Assembly (NCBI GenBank): GCA_037903475.1
Contig: JBAJFG010000102.1
Location: 620,001 to 684,000, forward strand
Length of the DNA stretch: 64,000 nt
Direction of reading: 5' to 3'
Source of the DNA: Ancylostoma caninum
Lineage: Eukaryota > Nematoda > Chromadorea > Rhabditida > Ancylostomatidae
In this document: positions 47,143 through 59,699 of the stretch, one piece after another
Numbering within the stretch: position 1 is the first letter of the stretch
Layout of the letters: every line of letters starts with the position of its first letter
Made by a program: the position numbers and the translations under genes
The notes under the pieces: generated by a model
Told to the model about the DNA's origin: nothing
The model's database searches: none
The model's input: the letters and a program-made list of their open reading frames with translations, nothing else

Positions 47143-47144
47143 CT

Positions 47145-48775
47145 TTCCATCCATCAATGTCGACCCGAGATCCGCTCGATACCTCTTGAACGCGGCGCGG
47201 TTGCGTTGCGGTCGCGTCGCGCGTGACTTCCTTCACTAACGCCCAGCTTAGAATGGTAGGTGTTCCATGAGATATTGATTTTTGTTCGAAGTTGAACAAA
47301 CTTTCCGTAGGGGATCTCGTCGGTCGCGCGCGAGCGTGACTCCGCCCATGGCCTATTTTATGAAATCGGCTTTGGGAGGGAGTATCTTGGTTTGGTTGAC
47401 TGGTATACTAACCATTGACAACTGCGTCCTTTTTCGCACGTTTTCACATTTTCCTATGTTCTTGCTCTTGCTCTGGAGTTCTTGTGAAAATTCTAACAAT
47501 TTTTTCACAAAAAATATTTACTTAGTAGTATTATACATAAAAGATTATCGCTCACCCAAGCTAAACCATGCGAGGAAAGCCGCGACCCATCCATATGTCG
47601 CGCGGTCTTCAATGGGTTATATGGAAGAGGAACAGTGTGACCATTCATGAAGAAGTGTAATAGTAAAACTAAACTATTTCAGAAACCTTGAGATATTGCA
47701 GGAAGAGATTCCCAAAAATTTTTGTCTTCCAACATATCAGAAATTTTGGGGTCCTTACTTCCATCATTTTGTTCCCAGCTTGCGCTTATTTTTATTCATT
47801 TTAAAGAACTACCCCACCTTGTGAAGCTAGCACCATATCTGGGAGACTTCAGTGGTCCGGACCAATCCATACCGTGCCCCGCCACCTGTGCTCTAATTCT
47901 CTGATTGTCTGCGCATCCGCACATCTGATAAATGTCATCTTTCCTATTCACGTGCAATTGCGTGCACATGCGAGCGTGCCCGGACAGCTGAAGTCTTCTA
48001 TACAGGCCATTCTACATAAATATTTACAGCCGTGGTGTGCAATTATCCGTCTGGACGGGACTAACGGCCTTTACTTCTGCCAGTCCCATCCATTCCCTTT
48101 TATCTAAGCGGCTAATAGCAAGAGCTGCACCGTGCAGCTGATGGGGTAGGTTTTTCCGCAGCACACCGTGGGCTGCAAGGCTTCGAGAGCGTAGCTGTGG
48201 GAATTTCCACGTACGATATTCACAAGAGGACGTAGTCGCGGTTAATGTAATGTACTTGACGTCGCTAGTTATTTTTGAACTGGATTCGAGTTCCGGTCGA
48301 TATTTTTCAGCTTTCTTTTTGTTTCCTTGTGTTAGGTATGGAAAAATTGTTTGTGAGATTATTTTATAATTTATTATGAAAAGATATAAACGGGTTAGCT
48401 ATACCTTGACATAGATTTGCAATCAAAAATTGTGTCCGGGTCAAATGTTGACTAAGTTAGCTCCGAAGATCTATTCTATTAGATAATGCAATGTTAGTAG
48501 AATTGATTGAACATAATTGAATATCCAAATGCACCTTGGTGAAACATCTGAGACTCATTTAGGCTAGGTCTTTCCGTTATTATAGATAGAGGTGTGGAAA
48601 TCTTCCGATGCACTAAGCCTGGGAAGCTAGGTTAAGCCGTGGATTAGGTGACTGAGCATCCAGCTCACGTGCCCACTGTCTCCATTGACATTGAGCTGTT
48701 CGCTATGTATTTACTGTGCCAAGATACTCCGAGCTTATTCCTCAACAATTTTCTTCATTTTCGAACCTGCATTTT
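47145..48775. other. Non-coding stretch
   Basis: GCGGTCGCGTCGCG lies at 47208-47221 (third copy of the motif at 485 and 15832). GATGCGCAGACAATCAGAG occurs on the minus strand at 47899-47917 (see also 1418 and 40522). A palindrome AGCTGCACCGTGCAGCT is at about 48130. A 122-codon frame at 47282-47650 is unrecognised. Confidence 0.45.
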
Positions 48776-48780
48776 GTTTG

Positions 48781-48890
48781 TTGTGGAGCTTTGTGCCTAG
48801 AAACACAGCCAGCTCTGTAATTGGCTGGTTATATGAATCGACCAATCACAGAGGCCCGGCTATGCTGCCCTTTTAAGGTACTATACTAAA
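48781..48890 (+). mobile_element. Short CCAAT-core MITE, copy 4
   Basis: TTGTGGAGCTTTGTGCCTAG at the left resembles the 41904 copy's start. The core AATTGGCTGGTTATATGAAT then CGACCAATCACAGA is a palindrome-like pair of ATTGG and CCAAT. The right side ends TGCCCTTTTAAGGTACTATA. Confidence 0.55.
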
Positions 48891-48894
48891 AGCT

Positions 48895-50355
48895 TGAATT
48901 TTGTTGCAAATACCACACTGAACAGCATAGCGCCACGCAGAATAGTTCATCGATGCTAAAAATAACCACATCTCACTTGAATTGGTGTGTTTTCACTGGC
49001 ATGTTGCTCTTTGTGTTTATTCATGTGTGCGCGCATGCGGGAATTCCCCCACCGTCAACTGGTATTTTTGCTGTTTTGCAGTTCTCAGTAGGCGTGACTT
49101 GGGTCACTGCTATCAATTCTTTCATGCTAAGCTTGTTGATCATACATTTCCAAGTTATTTTTTTTCGTGTACAGGGTTTTTACATGGACACGATGCCTAT
49201 CTATCGCATGTTAAAGTGTATCTGCCTGTCAAACCCTCAACTTCCATAGAAAACCTTATTCAGAGCACATCAACGCCTACTTAGCTTTGCGCTGGGGTAG
49301 AGTTTCAATGATGACGTGCGAGTTGCATGGGTGATATCGAATGACCACCATCTACGCTGGAAATAGCTGGAAATTATGATGCTTAATGAGTCCCAACGTA
49401 CTTTTGCAGACATATTCGACTCCCTAGGTGTTCGTTTATTTTCCTCATTGAGTTATAGAGAGTCGTTGCAGCAGCTGACTGCTCGCTGAGTGATTTTTTG
49501 CCTTGCCGCCGGCACGTGATGTCGAACTCTGAGACGGGGGCGTACTTTGCGTTGGATTATTTTCAAGCTCCGAGTGTTTCGTGACTAGGACAAGCTGTCG
49601 CGGTAACTAGATGCACTTTTGACATATTTCTGCTCCGAGTGGTTTTTGTATTAAAGGTTTTGCACGAAATCTGCGATAATATTTCTCAAATTTGGTTCCA
49701 AATAAAAAGGAAATAATTTATTAAGTAATTTAGCAAGCATTAGAGATGCTCGAGAAAGAGGAAGTATATTGCTTTCTGTTGTTCGAACATTCGATTTTTT
49801 TACTGGACGTCAAGTATTTGTTCGAATTTGAACATATTTATCGTTTCGTCTTAACTACAATAACCTCTCCATTAACAAGTGGAGTTTCTGTCATCTTCAC
49901 GATTTATTTCAGAAACTCTGCATCGTGATAAAGTTGAATAAGAAGAGTAACTAAGCGAAATTGTTTTAATTTTAGCTTGCGTGTTTTCCCTTAGTTTATC
50001 TGAAGATCGGAGCTTAGAAATCACTACTTTGCCGTTGGGGAGGTAGAGGAAAACCATGGTTCCAAGCAAGAATTTAGCCACTTTAGGCTGGATTCCGTCC
50101 TATTCAACATTATCATATTTTGCCTTTGAGGTTTATTCTTTTCAAAAATGTCCACAAAAACTGTACTGAAGCAGCTGTCTAACTAATTTCACTCAAAACT
50201 GTTAGGACTTTGTATAGATCCAGATTAGTTCCAATAGGTAGAGAAGCCGTTTGCCGAACATTCCTCGGCCGTATAGTTCGCTGGATGTGGTTTATAAACC
50301 CGTAACCAGGCGAAACCAAGGTAGCTCACCAACTTTCGCGTCCTGCATCTCTTAG
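48895..50355. other. Non-coding T-rich stretch
   Basis: No gene. Overlapping frames of 98 and 100 codons at 48.95-49.28 kb lack domains and reflect T-rich composition. Confidence 0.45.
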
Positions 50356-50360
50356 CACTA

Positions 50361-50705
50361 ACAAGGGAAGTGCAACAGGCCAGACTCGCAAATCGGAATG
50401 AAACCTATCTGGCTTGAATCTTTGTTGGAGAGGGTGTTACAGTATATATTTTGTTACTGCCCTCGGCTTCAAAAAACAAAAAACCCACCACAGTACCATA
50501 TGCGCTGCAGCACTCGTCCGTCAGCGACGATGTGGCCGAGTGGGGAGGATGCTGCACTGTCAGCTCGAGAGTTTGAACCCCGTCATGCGCACCTACCTGT
50601 TTTGCTCTCTCATTTTTTCATTCCCCCTGTGTTGTTGAAATCAAATTTAAAAGGTTAGAAGATAATACTTATCCTTACTGACGCACTAGGCACGGAATAA
50701 CTACG
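50361..50705 (+). mobile_element. tRNA-derived SINE, copy 1
   Basis: An internal RNA polymerase III promoter is visible: A box TGGCCGAGTGG (50532-50542) and B box-like GAGTTTGAACCCC (50569-50581), about 30 bases apart. TGGCCGAGTGG is the D-arm of tRNA-Leu or tRNA-Ser, but no acceptor stem or CCA-end geometry is formed, so it is not a tRNA gene. The repeat extends about 170 bases upstream of the A box, which is unusual for a simple tRNA-head SINE. It matches the inverted copy at 50891-51235 from end to end (start ACAAGGGAAGTGCAA). Confidence 0.7.
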
Positions 50706-50890
50706 TTATATGAAACCTGCTTTTCTCCCTCGATTAGCTATAAAGTAGCAGTCACTTTTCACGACTGTAACTCAAAATCTTTCCCACTCGGTTCATAATG
50801 TTCGAACCTTCACGCGTCGTGGCCCTTTTGTTGGCTCGGTTTGGTCCGGGTGATGGCAACTGTGCAACTCGTGATGACGTTCATAGCATA

Positions 50891-51235
50891 GTAGTTATTC
50901 TATAGCTAGTACGTCAGTAAAGACAAGTGTTGTCTTCTAGCCCTCCAAAATTGATTTCAATAACATAGGAGGAATAAAAAACAAAAATGCAAAACGAGTG
51001 TCAATGACGGGATCCAAACCCTCGACCTCCTGCCTATCAGTCCGCATCCTCCCCACTCGGCCACATCGTCGCTGACGGACGAGTGCTGCAGCGCGTATGG
51101 TACTGTGGTGGGATTTTTGTTTTTTGGAATCGAGGGCAATAATGAAATATATACTGTAACACCCTCTCCAACAAAGATTCAAGCCAGATAGGTTTCATCC
51201 CGATTTTCGAATATGGCCTCTTGCACTTCCCTTGT
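50891..51235 (-). mobile_element. tRNA-derived SINE, copy 2 (inverted)
   Basis: Same 345-bp length as copy 1, on the opposite strand and 185 bp away. A box complement CCACTCGGCCA at 51053-51063 and B box GGTTTGGATCC (minus strand, about 51011-51021). It differs from copy 1 by scattered substitutions and a small insertion between the boxes. The two together form an inverted repeat of about 875 bp. Confidence 0.7.
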
Positions 51236-51239
51236 AAGT

Positions 51240-54215
51240 AGTCTCTGCGATAACCAATCAAGCTAACCATCGTTGATTTGCTTGGTTGTCGTTTCCTGAA
51301 TCCAGCTCCGATTGCTTGCCAAGTTTAGCCATAATGAGCGGACTGGAATTCAGCCTCATGTTTCAGAACTGCGGTACTTTCTTGGTCTTTTAGTTCTGAT
51401 TCATTTGTTTGCACTCAAATTTCTTTTTTCCTGTCTGTGTTATTTCGCTCCACTCTCTGAGAATAACAGACGAAGCATAAGGGCATCTCCTTCACATCGC
51501 TGGTAATTGCTAATTAGTCGAGGATAGCACTAAATAGGAGAAATCTATCTGCGCTTTCTCTGAGCTTTTTGACTCCTTCTTTCATTGCAAATCATAGTGT
51601 GAGCGATCTTTCACTTTATTTTCGGTTATTGTTAGGTTTTTTGTGTGGTTTGTAGGATAACCATGGGCGCACAGTTTTCGCTTCGTCATCCTCCTATGGT
51701 GGTTTCTATGGTTTCGTGCATAATTGCATCATTTTCCATCTTTCAACTAGCACTTTCGTCTGTTCTTCCTTTCTCCTCATGCATATCTAAATGCATGTAG
51801 TTTTTCTAATGTGAAAAATAGCACAGCGGCACTGCCTTGTCACCATTGATTGTCTTTTCGTCTTTGGGAAATGGTATTATTTCAAATTTTTGCCACAAGA
51901 TTCCTGATTCTGCGTTTACTTGTGCCACAACAATTCACCTCGTGATTTCCTATTTCCTCAGTTCTATGTTTGTATGTAAGATATTGCCCCGTTCCAAGTG
52001 TTTTTATGCCTTTGCTGTTAGTCAGTGGTTTAATCCATTGTAAACAATTCACCTCGTAATCGTGATTCGCATGTTTATTCAATTGCGACTCGATATTTAT
52101 TTTGTTTTTGCAGGTACGCAGTTTTTCCGATCTATCGTTGCCGCGCTGATCTATCCAGGCTCCCTTTGCGACTCTGCTGATTCACTGGGAAGTTTATTCG
52201 TGTTGTTGTTTGTGTTGTATAGTTGTTAAGTTGTTGTGTGCTAGCGAAGCTGATACAAGGTCATCGTTTTGGAGATGTAGGATCATTCACGCGTCTATTT
52301 TTTCACCTGGGTGGAGTTATTTTGACTCCTGGTTCATGAAACGATTTGTACGAGGTGACTCATTCCTGTTCCATCTTCTTTTTATGGCGTTAGAATTACG
52401 ACTAAAAAACTATATTAATTTTGTTCACACTGCTGTGCAGCGAAAGAATTTTTAGCTGACGATGATTCAGTAACTAAGGAATGCTAATTGTTCTTTCTCC
52501 GTGTCAAGAAAAGTGCAGAGGAATCTTGAAGCATTTTTGAGGTTTTTTTTTTGGCTAAATTGGTGGTGGTAGGATGAGCACTGACCTATGTTTAAGAAGG
52601 TTGCCAAATTCATTGTTCCGGCACTGGGCTGAGCTTTCTGCGAGGCCCTACGCACAGCGGTTCATCGGAGCCTATACGTGGTTTTTCTGTGACGCTTAAA
52701 AGGATTTCGAAAAGAGTTTGTCTATTGTAAGCGTAGGCACTCAAGCGCCCATGTCCAAGTCTTGGAATTTGGTTAAGAAGTGTTAGCTTCAAAAGTGTAT
52801 ACCAATCCATCTTGATTTATTTATTTATTTATTTACTTGTATGTGGGAGTTCCACGCCAGATGACAAACCACAGCAATTGTGGGAATGTAAGTTTATAAT
52901 TCTAATCTTCAAATGTATTTCTGATCTGTTTGATAATCTAACTAACTGGGTCCGATTCTTTATTTTTACCGTGCTTACTTTGGTGAAACCGGTCAAAATC
53001 ACAGGTTATTACTCCAGTACTTGATTGTTAATGTGTATTTGTGGCATAGCCATTCTCTTCTTGTTTTGCTATTGAACGAAAGTACGGACCTCCAGTTGAG
53101 CGTTTTGCGCAAATCATGAATGGACATTTTTCAAAACTTTCTTTCATTTCTGCTTCCATTCAGATTCTGTTCCAATTTCGCTGTACGTGGAGTTTTTCTC
53201 CAATGCACTTTCTATTTTCAGCTCTAGAAATGACAACTGCCCCAGAATAGAAAATGAGTGCAAAAAGCGCGTGTTCCGCCGCTTGATTGGCCTCGTTTCT
53301 GTAAATAGACCTAGTTTAGGCAAATGTGCCAAGTGCAGCAGCAGTGCGGCAAGGAAATAGGCGTTGCAGACGAGGACAGAACTCGTCCTCGTTTAGGTGT
53401 AACTGTTTACGCGGAGCTGGCTGTTTGCACTTGCGCTCTTAATGAGTGAGAGCCCTCGCTCAGACCCCGTTTAAATGCAGCATCCTTTTGGTTTATTTAT
53501 GTGCAACGCTTAGGGGCTCAGCTTGTAGGCGATATATAGGGGCATCTGCCTCTGTGATGGATGTTATCGATTCTCTTGCTTTTTCCGGATTTCCCGCCCA
53601 TGCCTGCTACAGTGCAAAGTGCTTGAGATGGGGTGTTTGTACTTTTCAGTAGCATTTTTCAAAGTTTTTTTCTGTGTTGCTCGTATGAAGCTTGTATAAA
53701 TTGCCCTCCGGAGGAATGTAGTACAGATTGGTCCCGCGGCGAAATGATGCTATTGTGCTGCAGTGGATGGAATGTACGCCATTTTTGCACCCGACTCATC
53801 GCCGACTTAGTCATCAGACGAATGCGAATGTCGATATGCGTGCGCTTCAGCGAAAGAATTGTCCCAGTTCCCCGACGCCACTGATTGAGAAATCCTAGTT
53901 AAAGGACGGATGAAGGCGAAGGCGGAGCATGCGAGTGTCACGTGAGTGCCATTTGAGCACTCTCTCAAGAGTTCTTTTGCACTAAACAAAATCAGCTCTA
54001 CAGTAATCCATGAGTTCCTGGTTTCAATTGCTCTTGCCGACGGCACAGATGACGGCGTCGTGCGTGCTGCATGCCACCCACGTCGATTGCAGTCGAAATT
54101 GATGCGCCCTTTGTTGTGCTGGCATCCCATTCGTGACGCCTTGATGGTCCTGGAGCGAACATACTGTGTGCTCTGCGTGTTATGATGGTGTGTCTAAAAA
54201 CTGGCACTCTCTGTG
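51240..54215. other. Non-coding T-rich stretch
   Basis: Several T-rich splice-acceptor-like sites (TTTTTGCAG at about 52116, CTATTTTCAG at about 53220) are not followed by recognisable exons. CACCTCGTGATT and CACCTCGTAATC near 51937 and 52050 are small repeats. No gene seen. Confidence 0.45.
52814..52836 (+). repeat. (ATTT)n microsatellite
   Basis: About six ATTT units. It could be the tail of an unrecognised retroelement, but no body was identified. Confidence 0.8.
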
Positions 54216-54221
54216 ATTATT

Positions 54222-54404
54222 CAGTGCCACAGCGGATTTGTGGATTTGGGACAGAACAAGGGGGTAGTAGAACCCAGGTAGGTATAAGTCAGGTTATAAG
54301 TCTGTCGAGTATTTCGGTCCTTGGGAGTATGTCAAGCATTTCGGTCCTTTGGGTTCTACTACCCCCTTGTTCTGTCCCAAATCCATAAATCCGCGCTGGC
54401 ACTG
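54222..54404. repeat. 183-bp near-perfect hairpin element
   Basis: Arms of 55 bp (54222-54276 and 54350-54404) run from CAGTGCCA through GGATTTGGGACAGAACAAGG to GTAGTAGAACCCA with only a few differences, all near the tips. The 73-base loop contains a 27-bp tandem repeat (GAGTATTTCGGTCCTTGGG and AAGCATTTCGGTCCTTTGGG). Such high arm identity suggests a recent fold-back MITE or strong hairpin. No target duplication was found. Confidence 0.85.
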
Positions 54405-54409
54405 GGCTG

Positions 54410-56325
54410 CGAAGCTCCTTTTTGTGTAGGCCTAGTTCTTTTAATACTGCGTGAAAAAAGTGGGATTGTACAATTGGAAAGTGCAACCTGTTCGTCACAC
54501 CATGTTGTTAAGAGGCGCAGCTGTGGCATATGAAACATTGCTGCCTTTTTTCTGCTTCTATTGTGCTTCCATAAAATTTGCACCCTGAATTCTTTGTGCC
54601 ATTCTTTTGTTCCGCCTTATTCAGAAATTCATGAGAGTCGTGTGATCCTGAACTATGTGGACTTTGTCGTAGGAGTGAAGTTACGGTAACCGCTCAAGCC
54701 GCAGAGGCCACATAAAGCAGCATTTTAGCGGCAGGTTATGTGCACATTTTGTTTATTGGGTTAGGAATGAGAGGTGCTTGGGTGGTTGAGAGGGTAATTT
54801 TGCTGACGGTATGTAGGACCACACACGCAAAATCGATTACCAGTGAAAACCGGTCGGATCAGATTTGCACTCGGACGATTAATGTGCCATAGAGACAATA
54901 CAGTGTTACTGTAATGTTGGTAATTTGTATGAAAAAAAAATCGAATAGGTCTGACGGGCATGTTGAGGCTTACATATATGAGCAGTGGTTCGGTCTGTGC
55001 AGGATATGATGCATTTCATTACGTACGCCGTGGACGGGGCTTGTTACGCGTGCGGCTGCGTTGCATTCAGACTACAAGAGGATCAAGCTTGATTGTGATG
55101 CTGAATTTGTACCTTCTTGTGCGCACTTATCTCAGGCGACTATCATGAGCTTAGCGAGGATCCCAATTCAAGCGTGTGGCCACGCCCAACGCTAAAATTT
55201 TGAAATGAGAAAGTCTTTCAATAGATTTTTCATTGCTGTTTGAGCGGTAGTGATTGCTCTAGTTCCCTTTTTTCTTTTTTTTTGCATTTCTTACCACCGC
55301 TGAAGTTTTCCATCCAGCAAAGGCCATTCTCTGCCCGAAAAATGATTTTTTTTTTAGAATTGCTCATACAATTATTTCCTGGAGGCGTAATGGAAAGAGC
55401 AAGGTGAATTGTCTCCATCGCTCCGCTCCGCTTGTTCCATTTCGCATGACAGTAGGCTGCCTTGGCATTAATTCAAGGCGTTCATCGATCCGAATACTAG
55501 TTCCACGTCCCAGTAATCCTATATTGTACATTATCTACTTTAACGAAACAGTGTGCTGATCACGGAGGTTGTAGAGAGAATAGCGTTTGGATTATTGTTT
55601 CGATTCGATCGTTCGTAGAAAAAAGCGTTCAGCTGTTCACTGACGCCGCGTTCAGCTGAGCAATATGTATAGCAGACCACCTGGTGAGTATTGCCTCACG
55701 GCTTCATTCATAGCTTCATGCTGTAGTGAATTTTCCAGATGTTCTGTTTGTTTTGGATTTTCAAGGGAAGTGCTGGAAAGGGAACTGTAAAAAAACCTTT
55801 GGATTACTTGGTCGGCTTAGAAATTCAGTGCGTTCTTTGAAATTGAAGCAGGAAGTGTTTAAAATGCAAAGCTCTCACGAGCTGCCGCTACGCTTGTTCT
55901 AGGACATCAGGCTAGGAGGATTTCGCATGAAAATGCCAGGAATTGTCACTGCTTACTAGTATATTGAGGAAGTCAGGCAAGCGCCGCAATTTTGAGGACG
56001 AGGAAGTAGATTTAGCAATGATATAGTCGCGCATTTTGGTCAACACGCAGTTCTTAGCTTTTCTTTTCTCGAAAATTTCTGGTAAATCATTTGCGTCGGA
56101 TTTTTCGATGATGGTCTTTTTCGGGCGTAATATATTGTGAATATGACAGGGGCGGTGTCGTTGTTGTGTGATTGGCTCATTCAAACGCCTCTATCTTCTC
56201 GCCCATCTCAAGGTTTTTGCTATTCTATCGCAGATATACTGTATGCAGGGGTTTGAACGAGATGTGGTGAATTGGTACTAAAGCGCTGAATGGGTGTCTG
56301 GTTGCAACAGCCGTACTGTACAACT
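54410..56325. other. Non-coding stretch
   Basis: No gene. T-rich on the + strand with scattered frames of under 95 codons. Confidence 0.45.
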
Positions 56326-56358
56326 GCACCCCCCCCCCCCCCTCCCATTTTGTGCATA

Positions 56359-56629
56359 CAGTGGACGGCAATGGCGGTGACCCATTTGCGGCCTCGAGAA
56401 GGACGTCACGCAACCGCGTCTCGTGTGCCGTAACCGATGTTTTCTGCTGCTGTCATGCTGTTTCTAGCAGCTTTTCTACCCGATTTCAAGGATTTTTGAC
56501 CAAATCGGAGAGAAAAAAGTTTAGGAATAGCATTCCGACGGCAGACAACACCGGTCCCAGAGCGCGCGGTGCGGTTGCGCGGCGTCCTTCTCGAGGCCGC
56601 AGATGGGCCACCCCCATTGCCGTCCACTA
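56359..56629 (+). mobile_element. CAGTGGACG family MITE, copy 3
   Basis: A 271-bp element, left end CAGTGGACGGCAATGGCGGT, right end CATTGCCGTCCACTA with a G-to-A change at the last base, flanked by TA (56357-56358, 56630-56631). A 14-base C tract (56329-56342) lies just to the left. It contains GCGGTTGCGCGGCGTCCTTC as in the 38-kb copy. Confidence 0.9.
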
Positions 56630-56634
56630 TACAG

Positions 56635-57505
56635 CCTAATTTTTCGTCTATTGAAGGATTTATGGATCGAAGGTGGTGAATTGGAAGGTGAGTTTGGGGA
56701 AACAGTCTTATGGCATCGGTTAATGGCCATATTGTAGGATATAATAGTAGTTTTATTTACTGCTTCTGTAAGGCATGTCAAATCACCAGTTTTTCTGCCC
56801 CTTTTCCTTGATTTCACTGCATATTCTCCACATTACCTATTTGTTTCAAGGATATTGTTTCCCTTTCCCTTGAACCCAAAGACCACCAGATCCACCAGTT
56901 ACTTTGTTGAAGTCATTTTGTGTTTGCTCGCGTGACGAAGGCCTCATCCAATAGTTCCCCCTTGGTTTAACTGTTATTTGTGTTAGTTGTCGCGTGTTCC
57001 AGCTACTTTGTATTTTCATGCCGCTTTCGTGATGTTTTTCCCCGGCTGTCAGATGCATTGTGTTCTAAAATTAGCAAGTCGTTAACGACTTCGTGTGGTT
57101 GTCGTTGATGACATCACACTCACAGCTCCGTCGTTTATGAATAGTAGGCGTATATGTGCGTCGTTTTATGCATGTAGATGCTAAAAATATGCACATGGCA
57201 CCACACATCCCTTCGCCTTTCTTACGTAAGAAGTTTTTCATGGATTTCCACGGATCTCGATTCCAGATGTTGGAGCTTTGCTGGATAACTGTGTTACGCA
57301 TGCTTTGGTGATTTGTTTAAGCTCCGCCCTAATCCTTCCGTCGTGCCTCAGGGTGGGAGTTTATTATAGATTTGGTTGGATAGGTAGTTGCAGTGGCTTA
57401 GCTGTGATGTTTTATCGTTTGACAAGTAGCTGTCGATCCCGCTTAACCTCATTCCATCCTCATCTTGGTTGATTTCCGCCTTTGAAACTCTCAGAAAGCT
57501 AGGTT
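56635..57505. other. Non-coding stretch
   Basis: No feature supported; frames under 100 codons without motifs. Confidence 0.45.
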
Positions 57506-57510
57506 GAGAT

Positions 57511-57526
57511 GCGAGAACTGGTCCTC
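57511..57526 (-). repeat. Dispersed 16-mer, copy on minus strand
   Basis: The minus strand reads GAGGACCAGTTCTCGC, one mismatch. It is the only near-complete minus-strand copy. Confidence 0.65.
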
Positions 57527-57657
57527 AGACCACCAAACAACCTGTCTTCTGTTTTACGTTGATTTATCACGTTCTTGACAACTGCACTTGCATTGCTGTG
57601 ATGTATTGGTCCAAATAAGGCGCGTTGGAAAGTTTTTTTTTTTCGATAATTGGTACT

Positions 57658-57673
57658 GGGGGCCAGTTCTCGC
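57658..57673 (+). repeat. Dispersed 16-mer
   Basis: GGGGGCCAGTTCTCGC, one mismatch, 132 bases after the inverted copy. Confidence 0.65.
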
Positions 57674-58097
57674 ATTTAATAGAGAGATAAATATGAGCCC
57701 ATACTCAAACGCTTGACTGCACTCACCCATTCTTACACTTTCTTAGATCTACGTATTTTTGCACTTGGAATAACTTTTTGTTCATCATATTTGCTCTGGA
57801 ATCTCTCCAATCGGTAGTAATTGGTCAACAGGGCTCGAATGTAGCGCAATTTTGTACAATCTTAATTTGTTGCACGAACGAATGTTCGAAACACCTGGCA
57901 CGCGACATTCTCCTATGGTTTTACCATGGCGACGGGTTGTATGGCGATCATCGTCCATTGTTCGAGTGAATGAATGAAATAATCCCCCTGCGATGTTACT
58001 TGTAAGTCTTGGAGCAAAAAGCGAGTAATGTGGAACAGGCAATGAGGTGGAGGGGGAGGGCGGAGGGAGGGGGGGGGGGTAGGGATGAGGTCGAAAA

Positions 58098-58376
58098 ATG
58101 TTGAAATTGTTCGATTATGTAGATGAATCTCTAGAGCGCACGCGCGCGCGGAATTCACGTCGCCGCATGGCGGCTGACGTGGCACGATGCGTCGCCGAGG
58201 TGTTTTTTCGGCGGCGCCTCACGGAAGGAGGTGCTTTCCGCGAAACGCTGGCTACTACAGTCGTGGAACGCATTTTCCGCACCTACGTACATACATATCT
58301 TCGTAAATTTCATGTAACAGTACAGTTTCAAGTGAAATTTTTCGAAAAATTTCGTTTATATACGAGCTCAGTCTAG
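58098..58376 (+). CDS. Low-confidence GC-rich frame, 92 codons
   Basis: Within 58130-58290 the DNA is CpG-rich and the frame reads MAADVARCVAEVFFRRRLTE then GGAFRETLATTVVERIF. An inner ATG at about 58169 could start it. No domain was recognised, and the end of the frame returns to AT-rich sequence. A first coding exon or a CpG-rich regulatory block are both possible. Confidence 0.15.
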   Translation: MLKLFDYVDESLERTRARNSRRRMAADVARCVAEVFFRRRLTEGGAFRETLATTVVERIFRTYVHTYLRKFHVTVQFQVKFFEKFRLYTSSV

Positions 58377-58861
58377 CTCATGTCTTTTTTCTCCCTTTGA
58401 AAAAAAAAATCGGAGTTCTCGTTACAGTCCAACTATTTCAGCATATTTGTGAAGCAAAGCGAAGATTTTTCACAACACGTTTTCTGCTTCGGGGCTAGGA
58501 GCTGCCGTGAGCATTCGATTTTCCTTTTCACATTTTTCCTTAGTGGAAATATTTCATGTTTTATTATGGGAACTCAATGTATTAGATTTTTTCCTTCAGG
58601 TTTCCAGGGGAATCGAATATGTTTCAATAATGTATTATGGAACAATATCCCTGACGCTCTAGCACCCTTACGGCGCCTTGTTTAATCGAAGATTACTACT
58701 GTTGGGCATAGTATACCGCTCTTGCAATAATTAGTTTCTCACCTTGTTGCGATTTGCGTCGCTCTTGTAGAGTGTACATACAACTACTAAGGGTATGGGG
58801 AATTGGCCAGAAACTAAATATCGGGATTCTCGGCTGTTTTTTGAGTCACATATAGGCGAGC

Positions 58862-58877
58862 GGGGACCAGTTCTCGC
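58862..58877 (+). repeat. Dispersed 16-mer, exact copy
   Basis: GGGGACCAGTTCTCGC, identical to 3668-3683, 55 kb away. Confidence 0.7.
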
Positions 58878-58879
58878 CC

Positions 58880-59690
58880 CAGGTCCACTGATGTTCCACT
58901 GAGCACTTTTGCAGTGGTTTTTCCTATTATCTGTGGAAACTTGACAGTTATCCTTCCTTAGAAAACAGAGCTTCCCCGTGATAATCGGTAGGAAGTGATT
59001 TTCGTTAGCTGACAGAGAATTTTGCATGTGGTTCCATGGAGGACGTTGATAGATTGTTGGGTAAAACTGCCTAAGTCGATGTCACATCCTGGAAGGTGCT
59101 GCATCACCAGCATCGAGGATTCTGTAACTTCCACCTTTTACTAATTATCTTTAGAACCTGGCATTTTTATCGTTTACCTAGGTTTTGTTCATATTAATTG
59201 CTTGATTGCGATGCAACAGCATTTTCGTTGTTACATCACAACTGTGTAGCATATCTTTTCTTTTTCATACTTATGCTAATACCCCAATTCCTGGATTAGT
59301 CACCACAGACGGATTAGAATACGTGTTCCTTGGACAAATTTCTTCGGCTATGTCGAAATTGTCCAATTGACCTTCATCGACGTTCGTTTCCAGGACAACA
59401 ATCATGCCTTTTGAGGGCGCTATTCTAATCTGGTTGATTCATAGTGTGAGCGTTTATGAGTCAGAGGTTCAGAAATCCTAGGAAATGTAGCACTTCCGTG
59501 GAAAGAGTAAAGGTTATGTTGGGAGGAGGGGGATTTTGGTGGTATTTTTGTGAATTCCTTTGAAGAAATTGTTCTGAAAATTGAGCGTCTCTGGGTTGAC
59601 AAGTGCATATGGTCAACTGACTTGGTCGGAGTCGTTTGAAACAACGACGTCGGTTGAGGTGGCTGTGTGTGTGTCATGTCATGTGGCTGC
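58880..59690. other. Non-coding stretch
   Basis: No gene seen. A 104-codon minus-strand frame at 59420-59734 is low-complexity. Confidence 0.45.
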
Positions 59691-59699
59691 GTATTGTAA

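Noticed and set aside
50532..50581. A functional tRNA-Leu or tRNA-Ser gene
   Set aside because: A and B boxes are present, but acceptor and anticodon stems do not form and the same unit exists inverted nearby as a 345-bp repeat.
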